Below are positions 9,544-17,051 of a DNA stretch of 23,251 nt, piece after piece. This DNA is from a virus, in IMG/VR virus record IMGVR_UViG_3300025120_000583, positions 1 to 23,251 of that record. One strand, written 5' to 3'. The notes beneath the pieces are model-generated. The model worked only from the letters and a program-made list of their open reading frames with translations, was not told the origin of the DNA and did not search any database. Positions within the stretch are counted from its first letter, which is position 1. Every line of letters begins with the position of its first letter. The translations under genes were made by a program, and so were the position numbers.

Positions 9544-12252
9544 TTAGATTACCTTGCGGCTCGCGGCATTAGGAACAGAAGCACCAAGACCATATTGACT
9601 ATACATTCGATTTATCCGCGCGTTAACTACATCCAACTCATTTTGGAGCCGTGTACGTACCGCCGCATCGGGGTCTTGGGCAGCGCCGTAAATCTTTCCG
9701 GCTGGTACTGGAGGTCTAAGCCCTGCCAACTTCGATTGTATGTCTTCTTTATCCTTTTGCAAACTTGTAAGGTACCCTGCAGGTATGGGTTTCGCTGCAG
9801 GTCCACGACCGGCTTTAGCCATCTGTGCCTGTCTAAGCAGTAGTTCAGCATCCAGCTTACGCTCTTCACGAGCACCTTTTTGGGCCTCTCGGTACGCCGC
9901 TAGGCCCGCTGATCCTGCTTTGCCGAAATCACCAGTGCTTATCAGCGTAAAGCCAGCTTGTGCCAGAGCCAACCACTTGTCTTGGTCCATCTTGCTCTTC
10001 TCAGCCGCAATACCGCTCTTCTTGCCAGTGCCAGTGCCAGTGCCAGTGCCGCCAGTGCCTGATTTTATTGCAGGGGGCATAGCAGCTGGATCAGTAACGG
10101 TTTTTAAGGCGGCGGCTATTTCTTTCTTCGCTGCAGGCTTTACGTCCTCTGCAGGCTTTACGCCCTCTGCAGGCTTTACGTCCTCTGCAGGCTTTACGTC
10201 CTCTGCAGCCTCGGCAGCACTATTGATAGCGGCTATACCTTCGGGGCTAGGTACCGTCGTTGCGCCACCTACAATAGCTCTTATTTTTGCCTCTCGTGCT
10301 CTTTCTGCGGCAGTAGCAGCGCCTCTGTCAGCGTCGATAGCGTTAATCCTAGCCGCTGCTTCTTGAGGGTTTGTAAGCCCTAAACCGGGAGCAACATACT
10401 GCTGAATTGCGCGATCCACCGTTGCAGGGATATCAGATAAGTACTCTCCGGTATCAGTTTGAGCCTCTGCAATTTGTAGTTGCCTAACTAACCCATTTTT
10501 GCGGCGGCTTAAAAGATCAACCAGAACTTCGTCATCAGAAGAGGCGATCTGCGCGTTAAGACTTGCAATTTCTGCCTCTATTTTTTCTTCTGGAGTAGAG
10601 ACTGAACCTATAGGCAAAAGCCCGTAGTCTTGTGCAGTATATTTTGGCGCTGTCGCCGTTTGCGCCGCTGCAGCTACCGGGTTTAAGTCGGGGACGTATA
10701 GTTCAGAAACACTGGACGGCCTGCCGTTTAACTCTGAAAGCCTTGGGGTCTCGCTCGGTCGAACACCGGGTGTGGGTACGTTGTTAAACCTAGTGTCTGT
10801 TACGTCAGCGGCTGTAGAAGTTTCCCCTGTACCTGTCGGGGTTTGGGGCTTCGAGCCTACACTAAAATAGGCACTTAAATCGCCCGCTTTAGCCGCTGCG
10901 TTTCTTGCAGCGTCCTCGGAACGAATCTCTTTAAGCCTGTCTACAAGAGGATCAAACACGCCAAAGGATGCGATGCCTTCGGCTTGGGGTCTTCTTGGGA
11001 CCGTTACGTCACTGCTCTGTGGGATAGGAACCGCCATCGCTGCGTCTTCTTGAGCAATACGCTGACGTAAATCCTCTGCAGCGGATATCGCTGACAACTC
11101 CGATCCGCGAGGCTGCGCGGCTACATTTTCTGGGGCAGTCCTATCGAACATCCCAGCATTAAAAAAGAATTCGTCTTCTTCGTCTCGTTTCTGCTGCGCA
11201 ATCGCCTCGGTTAACTCGTAGCCGGGAGCAAGGGTAATTAGGTTGCCCGCGGCATCGCGCCGTGCGCCGTAGTCGAACGGCTGTTCGGGAGCAACGGGGA
11301 GCAGATTACCCGCAGGATCGCGCTCTGCGCCTGTAGAATACCGTTTTATAGCCGCTTGGGCTTCAGCCAAGATTTCTGCGTCTGTCCTGCCGTCCCGAGA
11401 CACCCCACTAGATTCAGAAAGTACAAACGGCATCCCCGATTGTGTCGGCATATCAACAGTAGCTACAGGGAACGAGCGGAAATCATCTCTAGGTACAGGC
11501 ACAGCCATAGCCATGTCTTCTTCAGATATACGGCGACGAGCTGCCGCGTCTAGTGGTGCACCGCGTCGTCCACTACCTAAAGGAGCGTTGATACCCAACA
11601 TGCGGTCGATTTCTCTTTGCTGTGCAGCTTCAGATGCCATACGAGCCTGATTTCCTACTTCCGCCGCTGAGGTGCGCTGCGCCAACCCTTGAGGTCCGTA
11701 AGGGTCTACATATGGAGCCTCTAAGGACTCTAGCCCAGTCCTTTCCGAGTCAGTGGCAGGGAAGGAGAAGTATTCTGCGGCCATTGCCAGCATTTCTGGG
11801 TCGTCTTTATATTCTTCGTAAACGTCAGGGCGGTTTACTTTTAAACTTGCAATAGCACTGATAGTACCACCCGATAGTCCTCCCGCTTCAGCCATCCGCA
11901 CAACACCACCGTCGGCCATACGTTGTGGCTGATTCGGCTGTGCAGGTAGACTCGCGGCTTGAGCGTTAGGCACTCCGGTGTTCTGTGTCATGTCAGTCTT
12001 CGGCGCGAGAGACTTTGCAACTTGTGCGATGCCCTGCTGTGGTACACCCGCTGCCGACACAGCTTCTTGCGCTACAGTCGGCTGCATTAACCCTTGTTGT
12101 TTCTGCGTATCTGCGCGCATACGCTTGCGGCGCTCGATCTCACCCAAAACCATGAACTGCGGTGCAGACCCGGAAGGCTGCTGCATCTCTTGGATAAGCT
12201 GCTGCTCAGAAAAGTTTTTGAGCTTGTCTTGAGTGTCGATCATATTAAGCAT
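9544..12252 (-). CDS. Large low-complexity virion-associated protein
   Basis: A 902-residue protein of unknown function, rich in Ala, Pro, Glu and Gly. The N-terminus is helical and charged, with EIERRKRMRAD near 38-48. RMADGGVVRMAEAGG (111-125) is a motif I associate with marine phage structural proteins. The middle appears disordered, with tandem VKPAED repeats (about 682-707) and a Gly-Thr run (GTGTGTG). The C-terminal 200 residues hold WLALAQAGFTLISTGDFG and then predicted coiled coil (EERKLDAELLLRQAQMAKAG). The ATG overlaps the previous stop as TAATG; a second in-frame ATG lies three codons on. It is 18 bases from the giant gene, so it probably acts with it in the virion. The role is inferred from position only. 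Confidence 0.75.
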   Translation of the reverse strand: MLNMIDTQDKLKNFSEQQLIQEMQQPSGSAPQFMVLGEIERRKRMRADTQKQQGLMQPTVAQEAVSAAGVPQQGIAQVAKSLAPKTDMTQNTGVPNAQAASLPAQPNQPQRMADGGVVRMAEAGGLSGGTISAIASLKVNRPDVYEEYKDDPEMLAMAAEYFSFPATDSERTGLESLEAPYVDPYGPQGLAQRTSAAEVGNQARMASEAAQQREIDRMLGINAPLGSGRRGAPLDAAARRRISEEDMAMAVPVPRDDFRSFPVATVDMPTQSGMPFVLSESSGVSRDGRTDAEILAEAQAAIKRYSTGAERDPAGNLLPVAPEQPFDYGARRDAAGNLITLAPGYELTEAIAQQKRDEEDEFFFNAGMFDRTAPENVAAQPRGSELSAISAAEDLRQRIAQEDAAMAVPIPQSSDVTVPRRPQAEGIASFGVFDPLVDRLKEIRSEDAARNAAAKAGDLSAYFSVGSKPQTPTGTGETSTAADVTDTRFNNVPTPGVRPSETPRLSELNGRPSSVSELYVPDLNPVAAAAQTATAPKYTAQDYGLLPIGSVSTPEEKIEAEIASLNAQIASSDDEVLVDLLSRRKNGLVRQLQIAEAQTDTGEYLSDIPATVDRAIQQYVAPGLGLTNPQEAAARINAIDADRGAATAAERAREAKIRAIVGGATTVPSPEGIAAINSAAEAAEDVKPAEDVKPAEGVKPAEDVKPAAKKEIAAALKTVTDPAAMPPAIKSGTGGTGTGTGTGKKSGIAAEKSKMDQDKWLALAQAGFTLISTGDFGKAGSAGLAAYREAQKGAREERKLDAELLLRQAQMAKAGRGPAAKPIPAGYLTSLQKDKEDIQSKLAGLRPPVPAGKIYGAAQDPDAAVRTRLQNELDVVNARINRMYSQYGLGASVPNAASRKVI
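10024..10047 (-). repeat. Hexanucleotide repeat (GCCAGT)4
   Basis: Four perfect GCCAGT units on the plus strand, with another close by after GCC, encode the alternating Gly-Thr run of the 902-residue protein. In-frame hexamer slippage would change the run two residues at a time. Confidence 0.85.
10133..10208 (-). repeat. Four 18-bp repeats encoding VKPAED
   Basis: The unit GCAGGCTTTACGTCCTCT starts at 10133, 10151, 10169 and 10187; the second copy has one C change and a fifth begins at 10205. The coded hexapeptide is VKPAED or VKPAEG, a charged flexible linker in the 902-residue protein. The unit is six codons, so expansion stays in frame. Confidence 0.93.
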
Positions 12253-13307
12253 TATTGGAACGCCTTATACAGAGATAATCCAGAGAGGCCCGCGCCAGTC
12301 ACCTGCGAAAGTGTGCTAGGGTTTTGTTGCGGACTAGTAGTTGTGCCTGAAGATGTAGTTGTGCCTGTTGCAGCGATAGGCTGACCTGAAAGGATGCCGG
12401 TCATGTTGCCGATCTGCTCACGAGTGTAACCTTGCTGTTCAAGGAAGTTAGCGTACTCTAAGTCTAGGCCCGCTTGGCCTTCCGTTTGTATATCTTTACC
12501 CACACCTTCGCGTAGTTGTTCGTTCTGGATATCTGTCTGACGGTCAAGCTCGCCGAGCCGAGTAAGGTCGCCTGCGATCCCTTGGCCAGTTTTAAGTGCT
12601 GCGAGACCTGCGTTTGTGCCAAACTGATTCGAGGCCTCAACACCTGTCTCTACTCGTCCAAGTTCAGCTGCGCGCCGCTGCTCTGTAGTCATCTGTGCAG
12701 CTCTATCGGCACCGAACTGCTTTGCGGCGGCGTCAAATGCACTCTGAGAGCCTTTGGCTTGGATATTCGCCAGTTGACCCAACAACCCTTCTTCTGCAAG
12801 ACCCTGCTGCACTGCTTGGCGAGAACCGCCGAACGCACCGGCTTGCACTGCTTTCGCATCTCGAGCACCTTGCAAACGATTGAAGTCTGTGACCGCTGCT
12901 TCTTTTTGTTGGTCCGTAACCAGCTGTTGATACGGAGACATGTACTGAGAAACATTTTCACCAGTGAACATTGCGGGGTCGGAGTACCCAAACTCAGAGA
13001 AGTCACCGCCACCATACTGCCCAAGCGCAGTAGCGCGATCCATGCCTGCCTTGGCGTAATCCGTTGCTGCGCCTAACCCCGGAATACCAGTATCAGCTAT
13101 GCCGAGCATGTTATTCCGTGCGGCTGTTACGTTAGGGTCGGTGCCTGCAATGCGCTCGCCTGTGTAGGCTTCGTAGGGCTTGTTAAACTCTGCCTCTGCC
13201 TTTGCAAGGTTCCGTTCAAAATACGGCTTGGCCCACTCTGGCAAATCTGCCTGAGCAGCGCTGTTAGTCGTTGTTGTATTATATGTTGTACCACCACCGC
13301 CACACAT
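12252..13307 (-). CDS. Internal virion/ejection-type protein, MCGGG start
   Basis: A 351-residue protein of a type I associate with marine phage structural operons; function not established. It opens MCGGGGTTYNTTTT, followed by LPEWAKPYFERNLAKAE and a long Ala/Gln/Gly-rich helical body with no clear membrane segment, ending in a Ser/Thr/Gly-rich tail. The frame runs 18 codons further upstream, but the ATG at 13307 is preferred because AAGGAG (13314-13319) lies six bases before it and because the MCGGG start matches the neighbour. Its stop overlaps the next start as TAATG. Long helical Gln/Ala-rich composition fits an ejection protein such as P22 gp7/gp20 or T7 gp14/gp15 in general style, not by demonstrated homology. 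Confidence 0.75.
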   Translation of the reverse strand: MCGGGGTTYNTTTTNSAAQADLPEWAKPYFERNLAKAEAEFNKPYEAYTGERIAGTDPNVTAARNNMLGIADTGIPGLGAATDYAKAGMDRATALGQYGGGDFSEFGYSDPAMFTGENVSQYMSPYQQLVTDQQKEAAVTDFNRLQGARDAKAVQAGAFGGSRQAVQQGLAEEGLLGQLANIQAKGSQSAFDAAAKQFGADRAAQMTTEQRRAAELGRVETGVEASNQFGTNAGLAALKTGQGIAGDLTRLGELDRQTDIQNEQLREGVGKDIQTEGQAGLDLEYANFLEQQGYTREQIGNMTGILSGQPIAATGTTTSSGTTTSPQQNPSTLSQVTGAGLSGLSLYKAFQ

Positions 13308-13313
13308 AATTAG

Positions 13314-13319
13314 CTCCTT
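13314..13319 (-). promoter_or_regulatory. Shine-Dalgarno site overlapping the upstream stop
   Basis: AAGGAG on the minus strand shares bases with the TAA stop of the 548-codon gene (13318-13320) and sits six bases before the ATG at 13307. It fixes the start of the 351-residue protein and suggests coupled translation. Confidence 0.8.
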
Positions 13320-14964
13320 ACGCTTTCTTTGCCATGTACTCACGCATAGTGCGCGGTGCATCGTTTTCGGCTTCGTTTATAGCATCGAGGAACCCGCCTC
13401 CATACTTCTTTTCCAGTGCGTCTGCGGTCTTCTTGCGCAGTACAAACTCTCCATCGGCAAGTAATACATCTTGCTGACCTTCAAGGGATGCAGGAACTTT
13501 GTCATCCACGCCGGAACCATCGCCCGGTCCGTTGACTTCCCCCGCTTCACCGTTAGCGAAACGCTCTACTGTATCATCCAGCTCACCAGACTGCACCTTG
13601 TCTACTAAATCTCGTAGCGCGTCTTCACCATAAGCCGCTAAAAACTGCCCCAATACAACCGCTGATTCCTCTTGAGACTTCTCACCTTTTACTGCACTGA
13701 CCGCATCGGCGATCATAGTTTTCTCGTTATCGCCCGTTACTTCGCCGCCTTCGGCATAGCCCATGGCGGGGGCCGCAAGACTCGGGCCAAACGATAACAA
13801 ATCTCGGGTGCTTGACCCAATGTAACCCTGCCCGGGAACACCCATACCGGGAAGCAGTATGGACTTTTCCCCCGCGCCTGATCGCGCCAAAGCGTCTTCC
13901 GCGGATGTGTACCCAGTTTCTAGCATAGGCTGTGTTCTGTTTTTAAAGAAGTCAAAACTTGGTTGTGAGGTAAGCCCAAAATCCGTACCCCCAAAAGTGG
14001 CTTTTTCTTTTTGGTGGACTTCATTCAGAAAAGTATCTCTTTTCCGGTCAAAGGTCGGGTCGCCGTACTTTTTCTCTATGTAGCTACGGTACAACTCTAG
14101 TGGCGGAGTACTACCAGACTGTTGTGATGGCGTCATCATCATGCTCGACATATACGCTGGTGATATCTGGCGACGATCTAGCATGCCGCCCATAGCCATA
14201 CCTGTAGCTTGACTCTGTTTATAGGCCAGCAGTTGCTCATAGGTTGGATTAACTAGGAAGCGCGGAGACATCGGATCGTTAGGATCATAGTCAGGATTAG
14301 GGACAGGCTGAAAAGCTCCTTCCGCTGCCGCTCCACTCATGTCCACTGTCGATGCCGGAAGCCCAGTAGTATCCCCAAGGGCCGTAGGTGTTAAAGATAC
14401 TGTAGCCGCAGGGATATCGTTGTTGTCGCTGGCCATCATCGACTCCATCGCCGCATCACGGCGCTCTGCCTGTGTTTTGCGATACGCCGCTTCTTCTGCC
14501 GAGCCAGCCTCAAAATCCGGTCCTCTGAGTAAACCTCTAAGGCCGCTAACCGCGTCCCCTACAGTGTCCGCAATATTTAAACCGGCTTGACCCGTAGCCC
14601 CCTGCGTAATCTTGTTTGTAACTAGCCCGCCAATAAGACCGGGAAGCCCACCGGTAGCGGCACCAAAAAGAGCAGAAGCGTACTTCTGTTTATACGCATC
14701 GTTAGCATCTCTACGGATTTTTCGCTGCTTCCCGTCCACCATGATGTTGGCGTAACCGGGACCATCGTCATTGTTGTTACCGGCGCTATAATCATAAAAC
14801 TTCTTGTCACGGCTACCGCTGTCCTCGGTCAGCTGACCGTCCACGTAAGACATGCCGTCACCCGGGGTGAAGATGTTCGCAAGTGTCTCTTTAAAGCTGT
14901 TGCCAGAGCCTTTTTCGTCATCATTGCTGGAATCGTTTGCTGATCCTACACCGCCACCACACAT
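13318..14964 (-). CDS. Virion-associated protein, MCGGG start, tape-measure-like C-terminus
   Basis: A 548-residue protein, probably internal to the virion. It starts MCGGGVGS, like the next gene. There is a Gly-rich hydrophobic stretch at about 97-116 (LFGAATGGLPGLIGGLV), then Ala-GG motifs GMAMGGMLDR (255-264) and GYAEGGEVTG (402-411). The C-terminus has NGPGDGSGVDDKVPASL, then VLLADGEFVLR (478-510). This GPGDG...D..PA.L...GEFV pattern is one I recognise from phage tape-measure and other virion proteins. The ATG follows AAAGGG by about eight bases, a moderate ribosome site. The motif is seen; placing the protein inside the virion is inference. Confidence 0.75.
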   Translation of the reverse strand: MCGGGVGSANDSSNDDEKGSGNSFKETLANIFTPGDGMSYVDGQLTEDSGSRDKKFYDYSAGNNNDDGPGYANIMVDGKQRKIRRDANDAYKQKYASALFGAATGGLPGLIGGLVTNKITQGATGQAGLNIADTVGDAVSGLRGLLRGPDFEAGSAEEAAYRKTQAERRDAAMESMMASDNNDIPAATVSLTPTALGDTTGLPASTVDMSGAAAEGAFQPVPNPDYDPNDPMSPRFLVNPTYEQLLAYKQSQATGMAMGGMLDRRQISPAYMSSMMMTPSQQSGSTPPLELYRSYIEKKYGDPTFDRKRDTFLNEVHQKEKATFGGTDFGLTSQPSFDFFKNRTQPMLETGYTSAEDALARSGAGEKSILLPGMGVPGQGYIGSSTRDLLSFGPSLAAPAMGYAEGGEVTGDNEKTMIADAVSAVKGEKSQEESAVVLGQFLAAYGEDALRDLVDKVQSGELDDTVERFANGEAGEVNGPGDGSGVDDKVPASLEGQQDVLLADGEFVLRKKTADALEKKYGGGFLDAINEAENDAPRTMREYMAKKA

Positions 14965-14993
14965 ATGAAGACCCTTTTCATTAACTGGTTAAA

Positions 14994-15452
14994 CTATTGT
15001 ACTACACGTTGCTTATAATTTCCACCCACAACATCGTACCCTAGCTTTTGTAGCATGGCTCCAGTCTTATCGGCGCTCAAACCACTAGAAATACCCATGT
15101 AAACTTCCGCAGCGCTACGCTCTTTCGCCCACTTTTCAAAGGCTCGTAACAGCTGTAGGCCTACTCGAGAACCTCTGCTTTGTGGAGAGACATACCACAG
15201 TGTGTCGGAGGCTATCAAGTCCGTACCGAAATAATGCTCACCGATAGACCCAAGAAGTACACTATTAAGAGTGCCGTTATGAGTTCCAACATAGGCAAAG
15301 TACGTGTCGGGGTTAGATATGAAGTGGTGGACCATTCGACCGCATTTACTTGGGTCGTAGTTAAAATGCCGATATACACTCTCTTGGTGCATCCAGAACC
15401 CGAGGTCGATAACCCCCGGTACGTCTTTAGGTTCTATGGGGCGTATCGGCAT
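14994..15452 (-). CDS. GNAT-family N-acetyltransferase
   Basis: A 152-residue protein of GNAT size. These enzymes move an acetyl group from acetyl-CoA to an amine. It opens MPIRPIEPKDVPGVIDL, as many GNAT folds do. The acetyl-CoA loop is at about 89-97 (SPQSRGSRVG, a variant of Q/R-x-x-G-x-G/A), followed by helix LQLLRAFEKWAKE. The C-terminus has MLQKLGYDVVGGNYKQ, typical of the last strand region. The ATG is one base after the endolysin stop (TAGGATG), so the two are translated together. The substrate is unknown; it could modify a virion, host or cell-wall component. Confidence 0.8.
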   Translation of the reverse strand: MPIRPIEPKDVPGVIDLGFWMHQESVYRHFNYDPSKCGRMVHHFISNPDTYFAYVGTHNGTLNSVLLGSIGEHYFGTDLIASDTLWYVSPQSRGSRVGLQLLRAFEKWAKERSAAEVYMGISSGLSADKTGAMLQKLGYDVVGGNYKQRVVQ

Positions 15453-15453
15453 C

Positions 15454-16074
15454 CTACGTTAGCCACCCATGTATTTTCTTAGTCTGCTCCACGCGATCGT
15501 CTAACCCGTGATACCCGCCGTTCACCTTGCGCGTGATCCGTTTAATGGTCTCGGCGTTTACACCGTCATCCGCAATAGCGAATAGCCCGTTCTTATGAAA
15601 AAACCATAGCGCAGTTTCAAACGCATACTTATTAGCTAGTAAATCGGGGTCATCTAACACTTCTGGTAAGTCCATATCGTTTGCAAACGCGCGGACATTT
15701 GACTTGCCTGTGAGTTGAAGGAAGCCTTTTCCAGAAAATACAAACCCGTCATTTGATCCCTCTGAATTCCCCATTCGACCATTGTAAACTTTGTTTGCGA
15801 GACCTTGCGGGTTTTTGGCATACGGCTTTGCGTCGTCAACCGTTGGAAAGCGCGAGGGCCAAACAGCTTGAATGCGCTCAGGGGTTGAGTAATACAGACC
15901 CTCAGTCGTGCGCTTAAAGCCGCCGCTTTCGTGATGAGCCTGCCCAAGCAGGTGCGCGCCTCGTTCAGGAGGCAAGTTAAAATGCTTTGTGATGGCACGA
16001 GCTGTGTTCGGCCCAAAACTCCCATCAGCAGTAACGCCAACCCGCCCTTGAAGCACTTTCATTGCCTCGCTCAT
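15454..16074 (-). CDS. GH19 (chitinase/lysozyme-like) endolysin
   Basis: A 206-residue peptidoglycan hydrolase for host lysis. The N-terminus VLQGRVGVTADGSFGPNTA (8-25) resembles half of a peptidoglycan-binding repeat. The GH19 core follows: LLGQAHHESGGF with catalytic Glu49, TTEGLYY with the second acidic residue Glu58, GKGFLQLTG (115-123), and VNGGYHGLDDR (184-194). There is no signal peptide or membrane anchor, so it depends on a holin. The frame is open 50 codons upstream, but ATG 16074 is chosen because AAGGAG lies seven bases before it and the upstream stretch overlaps the holin gene. It lies 16 bases after the holin stop and one base before the acetyltransferase start. Confidence 0.92.
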   Translation of the reverse strand: MSEAMKVLQGRVGVTADGSFGPNTARAITKHFNLPPERGAHLLGQAHHESGGFKRTTEGLYYSTPERIQAVWPSRFPTVDDAKPYAKNPQGLANKVYNGRMGNSEGSNDGFVFSGKGFLQLTGKSNVRAFANDMDLPEVLDDPDLLANKYAFETALWFFHKNGLFAIADDGVNAETIKRITRKVNGGYHGLDDRVEQTKKIHGWLT

Positions 16075-16081
16075 TTCATGT

Positions 16082-16087
16082 CTCCTT
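16082..16087 (-). promoter_or_regulatory. Shine-Dalgarno site of the endolysin gene
   Basis: AAGGAG on the minus strand lies seven bases from the ATG at 16074, inside the short gap after the holin stop. It rules against the longer start at 16224. Confidence 0.85.
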
Positions 16088-16090
16088 CCA

Positions 16091-16480
16091 TCACTTCCGC
16101 TTGAATAAAGCCTGCGCGCCCCGAACACCGAAACTCGCTGAAATTGCAATTCCAAGGCTGTAAAAATACCAATCCGGCGCTTTGTTGAGCTGCTCAAAGC
16201 CACGATCAACCCAACCTTCTGCACCGGGAATCCAACATAAAATCAATGGGATAGACAAAACAATTACGAACCACTCGTCTTTCCAGCTTGACTTTGCGCC
16301 TTCTGCCATGATGCGTTCCCAATCGGCAACGCTAGTCTTCTCAGAAAGAAGTATCTGTGCTTTGGCCTTAGCCTCAGTCAACTTTAACTCTGCACTAGCG
16401 GCGTTCTTGTCAGCTTTACCCTGCAGCCACGAGCCTGCGAGGTTGGCTATTGGTCCCAGTGCGGCGGTGAATATACTCAT
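16091..16480 (-). CDS. Holin, three-TM (gene-transfer-agent-release type)
   Basis: A 129-residue membrane protein that resembles the 3TM holin family named for gene-transfer-agent release. A weakly hydrophobic N-terminus (MSIFTAALGPIANLAGSWL) is followed by a charged coiled segment (25-60), a strong membrane segment at about 69-86 (EWFVIVLSIPLILCWIPG) and another at about 103-120. The C-terminus is basic (FKRK). It directly precedes the GH19 endolysin, which has no export signal, so it should make the lesion that lets the enzyme reach the wall. Its ATG overlaps the previous stop as ATGA, tying its translation to the EF-hand gene. Confidence 0.85.
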   Translation of the reverse strand: MSIFTAALGPIANLAGSWLQGKADKNAASAELKLTEAKAKAQILLSEKTSVADWERIMAEGAKSSWKDEWFVIVLSIPLILCWIPGAEGWVDRGFEQLNKAPDWYFYSLGIAISASFGVRGAQALFKRK

Positions 16481-16791
16481 TTTCTACCCATCCATGCTGT
16501 TGCGCCCATGAAGGCACCGACGATCCCTGCACCTGAAATGTAGAACAAGTTGGAGATATCGCTCAGTGCCGTAACACGGTCCAGAGGTATAAAGAACATT
16601 GTAGCCGTAAAGACGCCCATACCTACCAGTGTCCAACGGGCCATGCGCAGTTGGGCTAGGTGTTTGCGCAGTGCATCCTCAGTCTCTCTGATTTCTTTGG
16701 CCTTCGTCATCTCGGCATCAGATACAACGCCGTCGCCATCCATATCGTAAGCATCGTACTTCGATTGGTCTTCAAGTTTCTTTGCCGCCAT
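16477..16791 (-). CDS. EF-hand membrane protein of the lysis cassette
   Basis: A 104-residue protein with one canonical EF-hand loop at 16-27 (DMDGDGVVSDAE; ligands D16, D18, D20, S24 and E27, with G21) before two membrane segments at about 54-70 and 82-100. The loop would lie outside the bilayer and could bind calcium. The ATG has AAGGAG eight bases upstream. Its end overlaps the holin start. I recall similar EF-hand/2-TM proteins from marine phages; their function is not known to me. A second holin, an antiholin, or a calcium-tuned regulator of lysis are possible. Confidence 0.8.
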   Translation of the reverse strand: MAAKKLEDQSKYDAYDMDGDGVVSDAEMTKAKEIRETEDALRKHLAQLRMARWTLVGMGVFTATMFFIPLDRVTALSDISNLFYISGAGIVGAFMGATAWMGRK

Positions 16792-16906
16792 CTTCTATAC
16801 TCCTTGCGTACGCAATCGCGTACCTCTTGTGGTGCGTTATTATAACAACTTTTCCAGCTTTGTCATATACAACGTAATCCCCGCGTTTATTCTGGTATAA
16901 CCTCAA
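16772..16906 (-). CDS. Possible 44-codon overlapping gene with TTG start
   Basis: An open frame from TTG (16906) to TGA (16772) encodes 44 residues including GDYVVYDKAGKVVIIT and HKRYAIAYARSIE, a beta-strand-like, charged sequence that reads like real protein. It fills most of the gap between the 54-codon gene and the EF-hand gene, overlapping each by about 20 bases. Against it: no clear Shine-Dalgarno before the TTG, no ATG or GTG in frame, and part of the sequence is the palindrome at 16808-16823. If real it would be read by coupling from the 54-codon gene. Function unknown. Confidence 0.4.
   Translation of the reverse strand: MRLYQNKRGDYVVYDKAGKVVIITHHKRYAIAYARSIEDGGKET
16808..16823 (-). 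repeat. Palindromic hairpin just before the EF-hand gene's ribosome site
   Basis: GTACGC (16808-16813) and GCGTAC (16818-16823) form a perfect 6-bp inverted repeat with a 4-base loop. It ends two bases before the AAGGAG site (16800-16805) of the 104-codon gene. In mRNA it could affect ribosome access. The same bases lie in the possible 44-codon gene, where the palindrome reads RYAIAYAR. Confidence 0.6.
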
Positions 16907-17051
16907 AGCAATACGTCACTATATTGGAGTTAGTGATAAGAACGCTTGCCTCATCTTTTGCACGCGCGCACGCACTGCTGTCCCCAAATTGACCAAGCTC
17001 ATAGTGCGTTACGTTGTTATTCATTATTTGGAACCAAACCAATATCCACAT
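16887..17051 (-). CDS. 54-residue protein of unknown function
   Basis: A short gene encoding a 54-residue protein with a brief hydrophobic start (MWILVWFQIM) and two cysteines (C29 and C47), ending TYCFEVIPE. The ATG abuts the stop of the 157-codon gene (TAAATG), and AGGGGA lies about eight bases upstream inside that gene, so the start is well supported. The hydrophobic stretch is too short to be a clear signal peptide. No family recognised. Position between membrane proteins suggests a lysis-cassette accessory, by context only. Confidence 0.65.
   Translation of the reverse strand: MWILVWFQIMNNNVTHYELGQFGDSSACARAKDEASVLITNSNIVTYCFEVIPE

Noticed and set aside
9205-9843. 212-codon plus-strand frame across the boundary of two minus-strand genes
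   Set aside because: It is antisense to both genes and includes their intergenic Shine-Dalgarno region; the sequence has no recognisable domain.
13308-13361. 18-codon upstream extension of the MCGGG protein
   Set aside because: It overlaps the previous gene, lacks a ribosome site and hides the shared MCGGG start.
16075-16224. 50-codon upstream extension of the endolysin
   Set aside because: It overlaps the holin gene and reads the holin membrane region in another frame; AAGGAG supports the ATG at 16074.
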